The notes: a model not told the origin generated them from the letters alone. 48,853 nucleotides of DNA from Methylobacterium sp. J-076 (GCF_022829405.1 NZ_JAKSXW010000142.1:1-48853), one strand, 5' to 3'. Positions 17,565 to 23,678 are shown, numbered from the stretch's first letter. Numbers and translations are program-made.

Positions 17565-18233
17565 TCAGCTCCGCGCGCCCCGCCCGCTGCGCTTGACCAG
17601 AACGCGGGTGCCGACGGGCACGTGCTCGTACAGGTCCGCCACATCCTCGTTCAACATGCGCACGCAGCCCGACGACATCTGCTCGCCGATGCTCCAGGGT
17701 TCGTTGGTGCCGTGGATGCGGAACAGGATGTCGCGGTTGCCCTGGTAGAGATACAGGGCCCGGGCGCCGAGGGGGTTGTCGACCCCGCCCTTGCGGGTTC
17801 GCGGGAGGTCCGGGTGCAGGGAGACCATGGTCGGGGTCGGGCTCCAATCCGGCCAGACGCCCTTGCGGCCGACCCGCGCCTCGCCCCTCCAGGAGAAGCC
17901 GGCCTTGCCCACGCCGACGCCGTAGCGCAGCGCCGTGCCGCCCTCCTGCACGAGGAAGAGCTGCCGTTGGTCGATGTCCACCACGATCGTGCCCGGCGCC
18001 TCGAGGCCCGTATAGGCCACGGTCTGCCGGCGGTACTTCGGATCGAGCCGGCCGGTATCCACCAGGGGGATGTCGAACGGCTTGTCGGCCTTGGCGCCGA
18101 TGTACCAGGCCGAGTCGTCGTCCTGCGCAAGCTGGGACTGGCGGGTCTGGCAGCCGGCGAGGGAAACCGTGGCCGTCAATGCCAGAATCACCGCGTGGAT
18201 CGGGCGGCGGATGTTCGGGCGTGGAGCGGCCAT
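17565..18233 (-). CDS. L,D-transpeptidase (YkuD/ErfK family) lipoprotein
   Basis: A 222-residue envelope enzyme. The N-terminus has a lipoprotein signal with lipobox SLAGC (Cys at about residue 28). The YkuD domain spans about residues 80-215, with the catalytic motif HGTNEPWSIGEQMSSGCVRM, where the His and the Cys of SSGCVRM are the active-site residues. This family makes 3-3 crosslinks in peptidoglycan or attaches proteins to it; which applies here cannot be told. It is a single gene read leftwards. The preceding 170 bp (18234-18403) up to the VOC gene contain no recognised element. Confidence 0.9.
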   Translation of the reverse strand: MAAPRPNIRRPIHAVILALTATVSLAGCQTRQSQLAQDDDSAWYIGAKADKPFDIPLVDTGRLDPKYRRQTVAYTGLEAPGTIVVDIDQRQLFLVQEGGTALRYGVGVGKAGFSWRGEARVGRKGVWPDWSPTPTMVSLHPDLPRTRKGGVDNPLGARALYLYQGNRDILFRIHGTNEPWSIGEQMSSGCVRMLNEDVADLYEHVPVGTRVLVKRSGRGARS

Positions 18234-18403
18234 GACCTTCCTTCTGCACTGTTCCAGGCCGTGCCTAACCTGAAGCCGCCCGCGCCGATGTAGCTTTTGC
18301 GCCGCATCCGGGGTGGAACGGCGCTACGCGCGGCCATGCCGGCGCCCTAATTCAGAACAGGGTTCGCCACGCCGGGGCGCGGGGCATCCCGGGGAGGCCA
18401 TCC

Positions 18404-18847
18404 ATGCCCGAGACGCAGACCGAACCCGCCGATGCCGTCGAGGCCTCCGTCGCCCACCTGCGGCCGGCGATCCACCTCGACCATTGCGTCATCCATGTCA
18501 GCGACTGGGACCGGTCGAACGCGTTCTACCGGGACGTGGTCGGGGCCGAGATCGTCGCCCGCGGGGCGGGCTTCGCCTACCGGTTCGGCGGCGTCCAGCT
18601 CAACTGCCACGGCCCGGGCGTGAAGGCCGAGCCGGTGGCGGCGCAGCCGGTCCTGCCCGGCAACAGCGACCTGTGCTTCCGCTGGTCGGGCACGGTGGAG
18701 GAGGCCATCGCCCACCTCGAAGCCTCGGGCACCCCGGTGGAACTCGGCCCCGTCGAACGCCACGGGGCGGCGGGCGCCGGCCGGAGCGTCTACTTCCGCG
18801 ATCCCGACGGATCGCTCCTCGAATTCATCACCTACCCGGCCGAATGA
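18404..18847 (+). CDS. VOC-family (glyoxalase/dioxygenase superfamily) protein
   Basis: A 147-residue protein with one vicinal-oxygen-chelate domain. HLDHCVIHVSDWDRSNAFYRDVVG gives the first metal-ligand His and the usual beta-alpha opening; the second half ends SVYFRDPDGSLLEFITYP, with the conserved metal-ligand Glu. These proteins bind a divalent metal and act as glyoxalase, fosfomycin-resistance or ring-cleavage enzymes; the substrate cannot be read here. GGGGAGG lies just before the ATG. It is convergent with the cyclic-nucleotide-binding gene, 2 bp away. Confidence 0.85.
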   Translation: MPETQTEPADAVEASVAHLRPAIHLDHCVIHVSDWDRSNAFYRDVVGAEIVARGAGFAYRFGGVQLNCHGPGVKAEPVAAQPVLPGNSDLCFRWSGTVEEAIAHLEASGTPVELGPVERHGAAGAGRSVYFRDPDGSLLEFITYPAE

Positions 18848-18849
18848 CC

Positions 18850-19293
18850 TCAGCCCCGGCTCTCGGCAAGCGCCTGGTTCGTCTGTTCGAGGCGCGTCGC
18901 CAGGACCCGCATCAGGGCGATGCTGATTTGTGGAAACTGCGCCAGCAGTTCGAGGAACACCCCCCGGTCGATGCGCAGGGCGGTGACGGCGGTCTCCGCC
19001 GTGACGGTGGCCGAACGGGGCTGGTCGGCCAGGATGCCCATCTCCCCCACCAGCGCGTCCGCCCCGAGCAGGGCGAGGCGCACCGGGCCCACCGGCCCGT
19101 CGATGCTGACCTCGGCGCTGCCTTCCAGGATGACGTAGGCCGCATCCGACACGTCGCCCCGGGCGAAGAACCGTTGGCCGGGCTCGAAATGTACCCTCTC
19201 GCTGGTGAAGGCGAGGAGCTTGAGGCGCGCCGGCTCCACCTCGCGGAACAGCGGGACTTGCCGGAGGGACGAAACCTCGGTGTCGAGGGTCAT
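18850..19293 (-). CDS. Stand-alone cyclic nucleotide-binding domain protein
   Basis: A 147-residue protein made almost entirely of one Crp-type cNMP-binding fold. LRQVPLFREVEPARLKLLAF and FEPGQRFFARGDVSDAAYVILEGSAEV form the beta-roll; the phosphate-binding cassette region reads LLGADALVGEMGILADQPRSATVTA, with the Arg-Ser-Ala pair typical of the pocket. No helix-turn-helix follows, so it is not a DNA-binding Crp/Fnr protein. It is divergent from the SCO-like gene, 60 bp away. It probably senses cAMP or cGMP and acts through a protein partner; that is inference. Confidence 0.83.
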   Translation of the reverse strand: MTLDTEVSSLRQVPLFREVEPARLKLLAFTSERVHFEPGQRFFARGDVSDAAYVILEGSAEVSIDGPVGPVRLALLGADALVGEMGILADQPRSATVTAETAVTALRIDRGVFLELLAQFPQISIALMRVLATRLEQTNQALAESRG

Positions 19294-19353
19294 AAGTGGC
19301 TCCACGACCGGGAGGACAACCGGGAACTGAACCAAGGCCCGGGGCACCCATCC

Positions 19354-20175
19354 ATGCGGCTCGGCCGGGCTTTGTCCAGCCCCACGCGCCGCCTCGCCGC
19401 ATCGGCCGCCCTCGCCTGCGTCCTCCTGGCGGCCGGCACCCCCGCCGAGGCACGCCTCGCCCGGGCCGAACTGGACCGGGTCGCCGCCGCCCCGGCGCCG
19501 GGGGCGAAGGCGCCCATGGACCTCCCCGTGACCGATGCCCGGGACGGCCGGACGACCCGCCTCGGCGCCGTGCTCGACGGGCGCCCGGTCCTCTTGCTGC
19601 CGGTGGACTACACCTGCGGCAATGTCTGCGATCCGATGATCGGCCTCTCGGCGGATGCCCTCGCCGCCACGGGCCTGCGCCCGGAGGACAGGCGCCTCGT
19701 CCTCGTCGGGATCGACCCGAAGGACGACGCCGCGACCGCCCGGGACCGAACCGCCGCGATCTGGGGCGACCGGCCGGGGGGCCCAGTCCTCCTCGTCGCC
19801 GATGCGGGGGGAATCGCCCGGCTGACCGGCGATCTCGGCTACCGCTACGCCTACGACCGGGACACGGACAGCTTCGCCCACCCCGCCGCGGCACTGCTGC
19901 TGACCGGGGACGGGCGGGTCTCCCGCGTGCTCTCCCCCCTGGCCCTCGACGGCCGGGACCTGCGCCTCGCCCTCACCGAGGCGGGCGAGGGCCGGGTCGG
20001 CACCCTGTCCGACCGGCTCGCCCTGCTCTGCTACGGCTACGATGCGGCGAAGGGGGTCTACGCCCCCCTCGTCGGCCGGATCCTGATGGTGTCGGGGGCG
20101 ATGACCATCGTGGCCATCGCGATGCTGATCCTCGTGCTCGTCCGGGTGAGACGGCGACAGGACAGCGCGGCCTGA
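19354..20175 (+). CDS. SCO1/SenC-like copper/thiol protein with C-terminal membrane anchor
   Basis: A 273-residue protein of the SCO1/SenC/PrrC thioredoxin-fold group that helps build the CuA centre of cytochrome oxidase or reduces its thiols. It has a signal peptide (residues 1-33, ending TPAEA), the metal-binding CxxxC pair Cys88 and Cys92 in VDYTCGNVCD, and the distal His176 in DSFAHPAAALLL. A C-terminal helix (MVSGAMTIVAIAMLILVLVRV) anchors it in the membrane. All three copper ligands are present. No cytochrome oxidase genes lie in the window. Confidence 0.82.
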   Translation: MRLGRALSSPTRRLAASAALACVLLAAGTPAEARLARAELDRVAAAPAPGAKAPMDLPVTDARDGRTTRLGAVLDGRPVLLLPVDYTCGNVCDPMIGLSADALAATGLRPEDRRLVLVGIDPKDDAATARDRTAAIWGDRPGGPVLLVADAGGIARLTGDLGYRYAYDRDTDSFAHPAAALLLTGDGRVSRVLSPLALDGRDLRLALTEAGEGRVGTLSDRLALLCYGYDAAKGVYAPLVGRILMVSGAMTIVAIAMLILVLVRVRRRQDSAA

Positions 20176-20181
20176 GGCCCG

Positions 20182-20379
20182 TCAGCGACGGGTGGCGAGG
20201 CCCTGCTTCTCAGAATCGGGCGCGTCGCGCTTGGCGCTGGCGTTCGGCTGGGGCGAATCGATCGGGTCCTCTCGGGTGGTCGGGCGGCTCGCATCCTCGG
20301 GCGCCGGCATGGGGGGCAGCGGTGCCGTGTTGGGCTCCACCTTCGCCGCCTCTCCGTTCACCATATTGCGATTGGTCAT
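20182..20379 (-). CDS. Hypothetical small hydrophilic protein
   Basis: A 65-residue product (begins MTNRNMVNGEAAKVEPNTAP) rich in Pro, Ala, Asp and Ser with no hydrophobic stretch; probably disordered. AGGA lies at suitable distance before the ATG. It is convergent with the SCO-like gene, 6 bp apart, and divergent from the KGG stress gene. No family was recognised. Confidence 0.5.
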   Translation of the reverse strand: MTNRNMVNGEAAKVEPNTAPLPPMPAPEDASRPTTREDPIDSPQPNASAKRDAPDSEKQGLATRR

Positions 20380-20509
20380 GCGGTGAGATCCTGCGTTGCA
20401 AGTGTCGACTTATGCACGCCAGCCGACTTGTCTTCGCCAACGTTTCCGGGAGGTGCAGGGTTGCCGCCAAGCTCAGCCGGCGTTTCCGGCTCAGCTGGCA
20501 GGCCTAGCA

Positions 20510-20534
20510 GGAACCTTGGTTATTGCTGAAGGTT
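20510..20534 (+). promoter_or_regulatory. Probable sigma-EcfG promoter of the KGG stress gene (GGAAC-N16-GGTT)
   Basis: GGAAC (20510-20514) and GGTT (20531-20534) are separated by 16 bases; one base differs from the consensus CGTT. The start codon is 35 bases further on, giving a normal leader with a strong TGAGGAGG site. Confidence 0.65.
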
Positions 20535-20568
20535 GTTGCCGAGTGCAGCGAAGCCTGAGGAGGAACTG

Positions 20569-20757
20569 ATGGCATCCGGAAACTCGACCTCGAAACGGGG
20601 CTTTGCCTCGATGAACATCGAGCGGCAGCGCGAGATCGCAAGCAAGGGCGGCCGCAGCGTGCCGGCCGAGAAGCGCTCCTTCTCGCAGGACCGCGAACTG
20701 GCCTCGTCGGCGGGTCGCAAGGGCGGGCAGTCGACCGGCACCGGCCGCGGCGAATAG
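20569..20757 (+). CDS. KGG-repeat stress-induced protein
   Basis: A 62-residue, highly polar protein with two degenerate Gly-rich repeats: RGFASMNIERQREIASKGGRS and ELASSAGRKGGQS. The R-x-IASKGG pattern is that of the stress-induced acidophilic/KGG repeat family (GsiB, YciG-like), small hydrophilic proteins that accumulate under stress. TGAGGAGGAACTG gives a strong ribosome site before the ATG. A sigma-EcfG-type promoter upstream and an intrinsic terminator downstream make it a complete single-gene unit of the general stress response. Confidence 0.85.
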   Translation: MASGNSTSKRGFASMNIERQREIASKGGRSVPAEKRSFSQDRELASSAGRKGGQSTGTGRGE

Positions 20758-20783
20758 TTCGGCGTGTGAGTGAAGTTGCGTAA

Positions 20784-20819
20784 GGCGCCGCGTCCCCCAA
20801 GGACCGGCGCCGTTTTTTT
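20784..20819 (+). terminator. Intrinsic terminator of the KGG stress gene
   Basis: GGCGCCG (20784-20790) pairs with CGGCGCC (20805-20811) over a 14-base loop and is followed by seven T residues (20813-20819). It lies 26 bp after the stop codon. Confidence 0.85.
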
Positions 20820-20840
20820 GCCTCCCCGCTCCCGCCCACG

Positions 20841-20865
20841 AAAAAACCCCGCACGGGGCGGGGTT
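20841..20865 (-). terminator. Intrinsic terminator of the small exported protein gene
   Basis: Read leftwards, AACCCCGC and GCGGGGTT (20858-20865 and 20845-20852) form an 8-bp stem with a 5-base loop, followed by a T-run (A residues at 20841-20846 on the + strand). It lies 32 bp beyond the stop at 20898, back to back with the KGG terminator. Confidence 0.8.
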
Positions 20866-20897
20866 CCTGTCGACCTGGCGGATTGGGGGGGGGTGGT

Positions 20898-21263
20898 TCA
20901 GGAGATGCAGCGCCCCGGCACCATGCGGCGGGCCTCGGGGCCGACCAGGGAACTGAGGGGCGCCTCGCAGCCTTCGCGCTGGAAGCGGCGGGCCGGCTTG
21001 GCCGGCGTCATGCCATCGGGTTCCTGAACGCCGATCGCCACCGGGCCGGTGTCACGGGTTCCGTGGTCGATCCCGGCGACGCGGGTCGGGCTCAGGGCCA
21101 GGGACGCGGGCCGCATGCCCGGCAGGACCGAAGGCGTTGCCGGCGCCGCTATGGGGACGAGGGGCGACCACTGGTCGGCGGTGGTCCGCACCACCGGCTG
21201 TGCCAGCACGGTGAGAAGAACAGCCGGAGCACCGATCCCGAAGATGAAACCAGACCGCTGCAT
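20898..21263 (-). CDS. Small exported Cys-containing protein, general-stress promoter
   Basis: A 121-residue protein. Residues 1-23 form a signal peptide or anchor (MQRSGFIFGIGAPAVLLTVLAQPV). The mature part is Pro/Ala rich and ends in a block with two cysteines: REGCEAPLSSLVGPEARRM then VPGRCIS. They could form a disulphide in the periplasm. No named family was recognised. The ATG at 21261-21263 has GAGGG 8 bases upstream; a GTG at 21278 is less likely. An exact sigma-EcfG promoter lies at 21304-21328 and a terminator follows, so it is a one-gene general-stress unit. Confidence 0.7.
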   Translation of the reverse strand: MQRSGFIFGIGAPAVLLTVLAQPVVRTTADQWSPLVPIAAPATPSVLPGMRPASLALSPTRVAGIDHGTRDTGPVAIGVQEPDGMTPAKPARRFQREGCEAPLSSLVGPEARRMVPGRCIS

Positions 21264-21303
21264 CACCGTGACCCTCACGAGGAGCTTGACAGGATGTTCT
21301 AAT

Positions 21304-21328
21304 AACGTCGCTCCCGTTGACCGGTTCC
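21304..21328 (-). promoter_or_regulatory. Sigma-EcfG promoter of the small exported protein
   Basis: Read leftwards: GGAAC (21328-21324), 16 bases, CGTT (21307-21304), an exact match to the EcfG consensus. The start codon is 41 bases downstream. Confidence 0.8.
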
Positions 21329-21454
21329 TCGACTGTCACGCTTCTTTAATGAGTCAGTATTCGCACCGCAGCTCGGCCGGCGGGCGCCGCCCCGCTCCCG
21401 CTATCCACAGCCCGGCGCTGTGACACGAAAAACACGTCCGCCCATCAAAATGAC

Positions 21455-21479
21455 GGAACCGCGATGCCGCCCCGCCGTT
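21455..21479 (+). promoter_or_regulatory. Sigma-EcfG promoter facing a gene-free stretch
   Basis: GGAAC (21455-21459), 16 bases, CGTT (21476-21479), an exact consensus match. No protein-coding gene follows on this strand before the strong terminator about 65 bases downstream, so the product would be a short RNA. Confidence 0.7.
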
Positions 21480-21485
21480 CTCTCC

Positions 21486-21579
21486 ACAACCCCGGCCACT
21501 TGGTCCTCCCCGCATCCCCTTGTGCATCGGCCGGAACCTTTTCGACGGGCTGGAGCGTACGCTCCGGCCCGTTTCTTTG
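21486..21579 (+). ncRNA. Candidate sigma-EcfG-dependent small RNA beside phyR
   Basis: Expected to start 6-8 bases after the EcfG-type promoter and to end in the T-rich tract after a 14-bp near-perfect hairpin, giving about 95 nt. A first stem is CCGGCC (21492-21497) with GGCCGG (21529-21534). It encloses a CU-rich segment with CCTCCCC (21505-21511) and TCCCC (21515-21519), both complementary to Shine-Dalgarno sequences. The terminator stem is 21545-21558 with 21559-21572. The Caulobacter small RNA GsrN is also driven by an EcfG-type sigma factor and uses a C-rich loop; this could be an analogue. No expression evidence is available. The start is estimated to within a few bases. Confidence 0.5.
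21545..21579 (+). terminator. Strong intrinsic terminator ending the candidate small RNA
   Basis: Arms of 14 bases (21545-21558 and 21559-21572) pair with a single G.T exception and no free loop beyond the central turn, followed by GTTTCTTT. No protein gene on this strand precedes it, which is what points to a non-coding transcript. Confidence 0.75.
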
Positions 21580-21612
21580 TGTCCGGACGCCCGCGGCTGG
21601 ATCGCGGGCACG

Positions 21613-21640
21613 AAAAAGCCCCGGCCGGGGGGCCGGGGCT
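21613..21640 (-). terminator. Intrinsic terminator of phyR
   Basis: Read leftwards, AGCCCCGGCC and GGCCGGGGCT form a perfect 10-bp stem (21631-21640 with 21617-21626) with a 4-base loop, then a T-run (A residues at 21613-21617). It lies 44 bp after the phyR stop. Confidence 0.85.
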
Positions 21641-21684
21641 CGCAGGGTGGCGCGCGACGTGTCGGGCGGTCGGGCGCTCTCGTA

Positions 21685-22488
21685 TCAGGCGCTCTTGGCT
21701 TCCCGGCGCCGGGCGGTCTGCTGGAAGAACAGCGCCTGGCTGATGACGGCCGAGACGTTGGCCGGCTGGAAGGGCTTGGCGATGAGGAAGGCCGGCTCCG
21801 GCCGCTCGCCCGTAAGGAACCGCTCGGGATAGGCGGTGATGAAGATCACCGGCACCTCGAAGGTCTTGAGCAGGTCGTTCACCGCATCGAGACCGGACGA
21901 CCCGTCGGCGAGCTGGATGTCGGCGAGGATCAGGCCGGGACGGGCCTCGCTGCTGGCGATCTTCACCGCCTCGCTGCGCGTCCGGGCGACGCCGATCACG
22001 TTGTGGCCGAGGCCCTCGACCAGCGCCTCGAGATCCATGGCGATGAGCGGCTCGTCCTCGATGATGAGGATGCCGGTCGCCATGTCGGCGGCCAGTTCGC
22101 GGCCGGCCTCGTCCACGAGGTCCCGCACTTCGGCGACATCGACGCCGAGGATCGTGGCGGCATCCTCTTCCGAGAAGCCCTCGAGGCAGGACAGCAGGAA
22201 GGCCTGCCGGGGGAGCGGCGTGATCTGGCCGAGGCGGACTTCCGCCGGGAGATCGTGCTGGACCTGCTCGCTGCGGCCGTTCACCGACAGCGAGTTCCAG
22301 ATCCGCGTGAAGACACGGAACAGGTCCGCCTTGATGTTGGTGCTGCGCCCGAGCGTATCGGGTTCGTTGACCAGGGTCTCAAGGGTCGCCGCCACGTAGG
22401 CATCACCCGCCACCTGGCTGCCGGTCAGCGCGCGCGCGTAGCGGCGCAGGTACGGCAGATGCTGCACCACGAGTTGCGATGTCGACAT
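21685..22488 (-). CDS. phyR: General stress response regulator PhyR
   Basis: A 267-residue regulator with a sigma-factor-like N-terminal half (about residues 1-135: LPYLRRYARALTGSQVAGDAYVAATLE and the sigma4-like PRQAFLLSCLEGFSEEDAATILGV) and a C-terminal receiver (from about 138: GILIIEDEPLIAMDLEALVE). The phosphorylation site is Asp190 in LILADIQLADGSSGL; the receiver ends in VIFITAYPERFL and FLIAKPFQP. When phosphorylated, PhyR binds the anti-sigma factor NepR by mimicking the sigma factor and so frees EcfG. Length and residue numbering match the Methylobacterium protein. It is divergent from nepR with an exact EcfG promoter, giving positive feedback. Confidence 0.97.
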   Translation of the reverse strand: MSTSQLVVQHLPYLRRYARALTGSQVAGDAYVAATLETLVNEPDTLGRSTNIKADLFRVFTRIWNSLSVNGRSEQVQHDLPAEVRLGQITPLPRQAFLLSCLEGFSEEDAATILGVDVAEVRDLVDEAGRELAADMATGILIIEDEPLIAMDLEALVEGLGHNVIGVARTRSEAVKIASSEARPGLILADIQLADGSSGLDAVNDLLKTFEVPVIFITAYPERFLTGERPEPAFLIAKPFQPANVSAVISQALFFQQTARRREAKSA

Positions 22489-22589
22489 TCTCTCTACCTG
22501 TGCCTCGCCTTTGGCCTCGGGCAACGCCCGACACGACATGATCGGGAACGCTGCCTGGGCCGCGGCTTATGATCCTTGGCCTTTCGCCC

Positions 22590-22614
22590 AACGCGAGTGC
22601 GACAGCTCCGTTCC
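22590..22614 (-). promoter_or_regulatory. Sigma-EcfG promoter of phyR
   Basis: Read leftwards: GGAAC (22614-22610), 16 bases, CGTT (22593-22590), an exact match. The phyR ATG is about 100 bases downstream. Its -35 element forms one arm of a palindrome with the -35 of the nepR promoter. Confidence 0.85.
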
Positions 22615-22623
22615 GCGAAAAGC

Positions 22624-22648
22624 GGAACCGAACCGAAGGGCGGACGTT
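22624..22648 (+). promoter_or_regulatory. Sigma-EcfG promoter of nepR
   Basis: GGAAC (22624-22628), 16 bases, CGTT (22645-22648), an exact match. The nepR start is 75 bases beyond the -10 element. The two divergent -35 elements are 9 bases apart. Confidence 0.85.
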
Positions 22649-22723
22649 GCCGCCGAAGCCATGACGTAACTCGCGCCGCAGCACAATGTGGCTTCGCAGC
22701 AGCGCGCAACAAGGGGCGCTTGG

Positions 22724-23026
22724 ATGACGGTGGAGAGATCTGACCAGGATCTCCGGACACACTCGTCCGACTCCGGACTTCTCGCAGGCATGGAATCAGG
22801 TGAAGCGTTGGTCGATCGCCCCGAGAATGAATCCCACGATGACGAGAACCCACGTCACGAGCCGCGGCCCGGCGCGTCCAAGGGCGTCTCCCTGACTCCA
22901 CAGATCCGCGACCGCATCGCCCTGCAACTGCGCTCGATGTACGATTCCGTGGCGAGCCAGCCCGTCCCCGACCGTTTCGCCGAACTCATCGCGCGGCTCG
23001 ACGCCTCCGAGCACGACCAGGGCTGA
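22724..23026 (+). CDS. nepR: Anti-sigma factor NepR
   Basis: A 100-residue protein whose C-terminal 45 residues form the NepR core: LTPQIRDRIALQLRSMYDSV (helix 1) and PVPDRFAELIARLD (helix 2), the two helices that clamp EcfG or phospho-PhyR. The N-terminal half (TVERSDQDLRTHSSDS...) is acidic and probably disordered. The ATG at 22724 is preceded by AAGGGG at 7 bases; starts at GTG 22688 or ATG 22790 are possible. Unlike most alphaproteobacteria, no ecfG gene follows; the next feature is a terminator and a gene on the other strand. Confidence 0.93.
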   Translation: MTVERSDQDLRTHSSDSGLLAGMESGEALVDRPENESHDDENPRHEPRPGASKGVSLTPQIRDRIALQLRSMYDSVASQPVPDRFAELIARLDASEHDQG

Positions 23027-23079
23027 AGCCCACCGATCCTCTTCCCATCCATCCGATCCGCCCTCGCCGAAAACGAAGC

Positions 23080-23104
23080 GGGCCGCCCCGAGGGGCGGCC
23101 CTTT
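23080..23104 (+). terminator. Intrinsic terminator after nepR
   Basis: GGGCCGCCCC (23080-23089) and GGGGCGGCCC (23092-23101) form a 10-bp perfect inverted repeat followed by TTT. On the other strand it is followed by TTCGTTTT, so it may also end the convergent DUF1328 gene. It shows that nepR is transcribed alone. Confidence 0.75.
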
Positions 23105-23129
23105 CCGTATCCGGATCCCGATGGACCGG

Positions 23130-23306
23130 TCAGAGTGTCGGCGAACGGCCGCGCATCAGGCCGACCACCGCCGAGATGGCGAACAGGACGATGGCGACGA
23201 AGAAGACGAGCTTCGCGGCTTCCATGGCGGTGCCGGCGATACCGCCGAACCCGAGCAGAGCGGCCACGAGGGCGACGACGAGGAAAGTAACGGCCCAACC
23301 CAGCAT
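23130..23306 (-). CDS. DUF1328 small membrane protein (YtjA family)
   Basis: A 58-residue protein with two membrane helices: MLGWAVTFLVVALVAALLGFGGIAGTAMEAAKLVFFVAIVLFAISAVVGLMRGR in outline. The opening MLxWAxxFLxxAxxAAxLGFGGIAG followed by AKxxFFxxxxLFxxS is the DUF1328/YtjA signature. Function is unknown; homologues are often stress induced. GGAAGGA lies 8 bases before the ATG. An exact sigma-EcfG promoter at 23366-23390 places it in the general stress regulon. It is convergent with nepR. Confidence 0.9.
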   Translation of the reverse strand: MLGWAVTFLVVALVAALLGFGGIAGTAMEAAKLVFFVAIVLFAISAVVGLMRGRSPTL

Positions 23307-23365
23307 CGCGAAGATCCTTCCAAAGCTCCGGCACGGCCGACGGCCCGTGCGGTGATTGCCTTGAA

Positions 23366-23390
23366 AACGCCAAGTTTCGGGTCCGGTTCC
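23366..23390 (-). promoter_or_regulatory. Sigma-EcfG promoter of the DUF1328 gene
   Basis: Read leftwards: GGAAC (23390-23386), 16 bases, CGTT (23369-23366), an exact match, 60 bases before the start codon. Confidence 0.85.
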
Positions 23391-23425
23391 CATCTGTCGC
23401 AAGGCGTCGCACCGGGACGGATCGA

Positions 23426-23450
23426 GGAACAGTCAGGACCGCCCGGCGTT
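23426..23450 (+). promoter_or_regulatory. Sigma-EcfG promoter of the 63-residue basic protein
   Basis: GGAAC (23426-23430), 16 bases, CGTT (23447-23450), an exact match, 36 bases before the start codon. It is divergent from the DUF1328 promoter, 35 bases between the two -35 elements. Confidence 0.82.
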
Positions 23451-23486
23451 CGTCACAAGGTCTGAAGCACCTTCGCGGAGTAAGCG

Positions 23487-23678
23487 ATGCCGGCTTTCGA
23501 GTTCAAGACGATGCGCAAGGGAACGCGTACGGGCGCTGGCGGCATTCCCGACCGGCTGTCCGGGCTCGGGAAAGCCGCGTCGGATTTCGTGGCCAGCATC
23601 GTCCGGGGCCTCATGCCGGCCCCCGTCCTCCAGCCGATCCCGGTCCGCGTGCGGTCCGGCGGCCAGCGTCGGATCTGA
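23487..23678 (+). CDS. Small basic protein under a general-stress promoter, unknown function
   Basis: A 63-residue product, strongly basic (MPAFEFKTMRKGTRTGAGG at the start, VRVRSGGQRRI at the end) with a moderately amphipathic middle (LGKAASDFVASIVRGLMP). No signal peptide. GGAG lies 6 bases before the ATG. No family was recognised. The exact promoter upstream and good ribosome site argue that it is a real gene. The net charge suggests nucleic-acid or membrane-surface binding, which is only inference. Confidence 0.62.
   Translation: MPAFEFKTMRKGTRTGAGGIPDRLSGLGKAASDFVASIVRGLMPAPVLQPIPVRVRSGGQRRI

Noticed and set aside
21354..21611. Small leftward open frame between phyR and the exported-protein gene
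   Set aside because: It has no ribosome site and a biased translation, and it overlaps the promoter and terminator of the candidate small RNA.
22541..22570. GGAAC at 22548 considered as a third promoter in the phyR-nepR spacer
   Set aside because: The sequence 16 bases later is CTTA, not CGTT.
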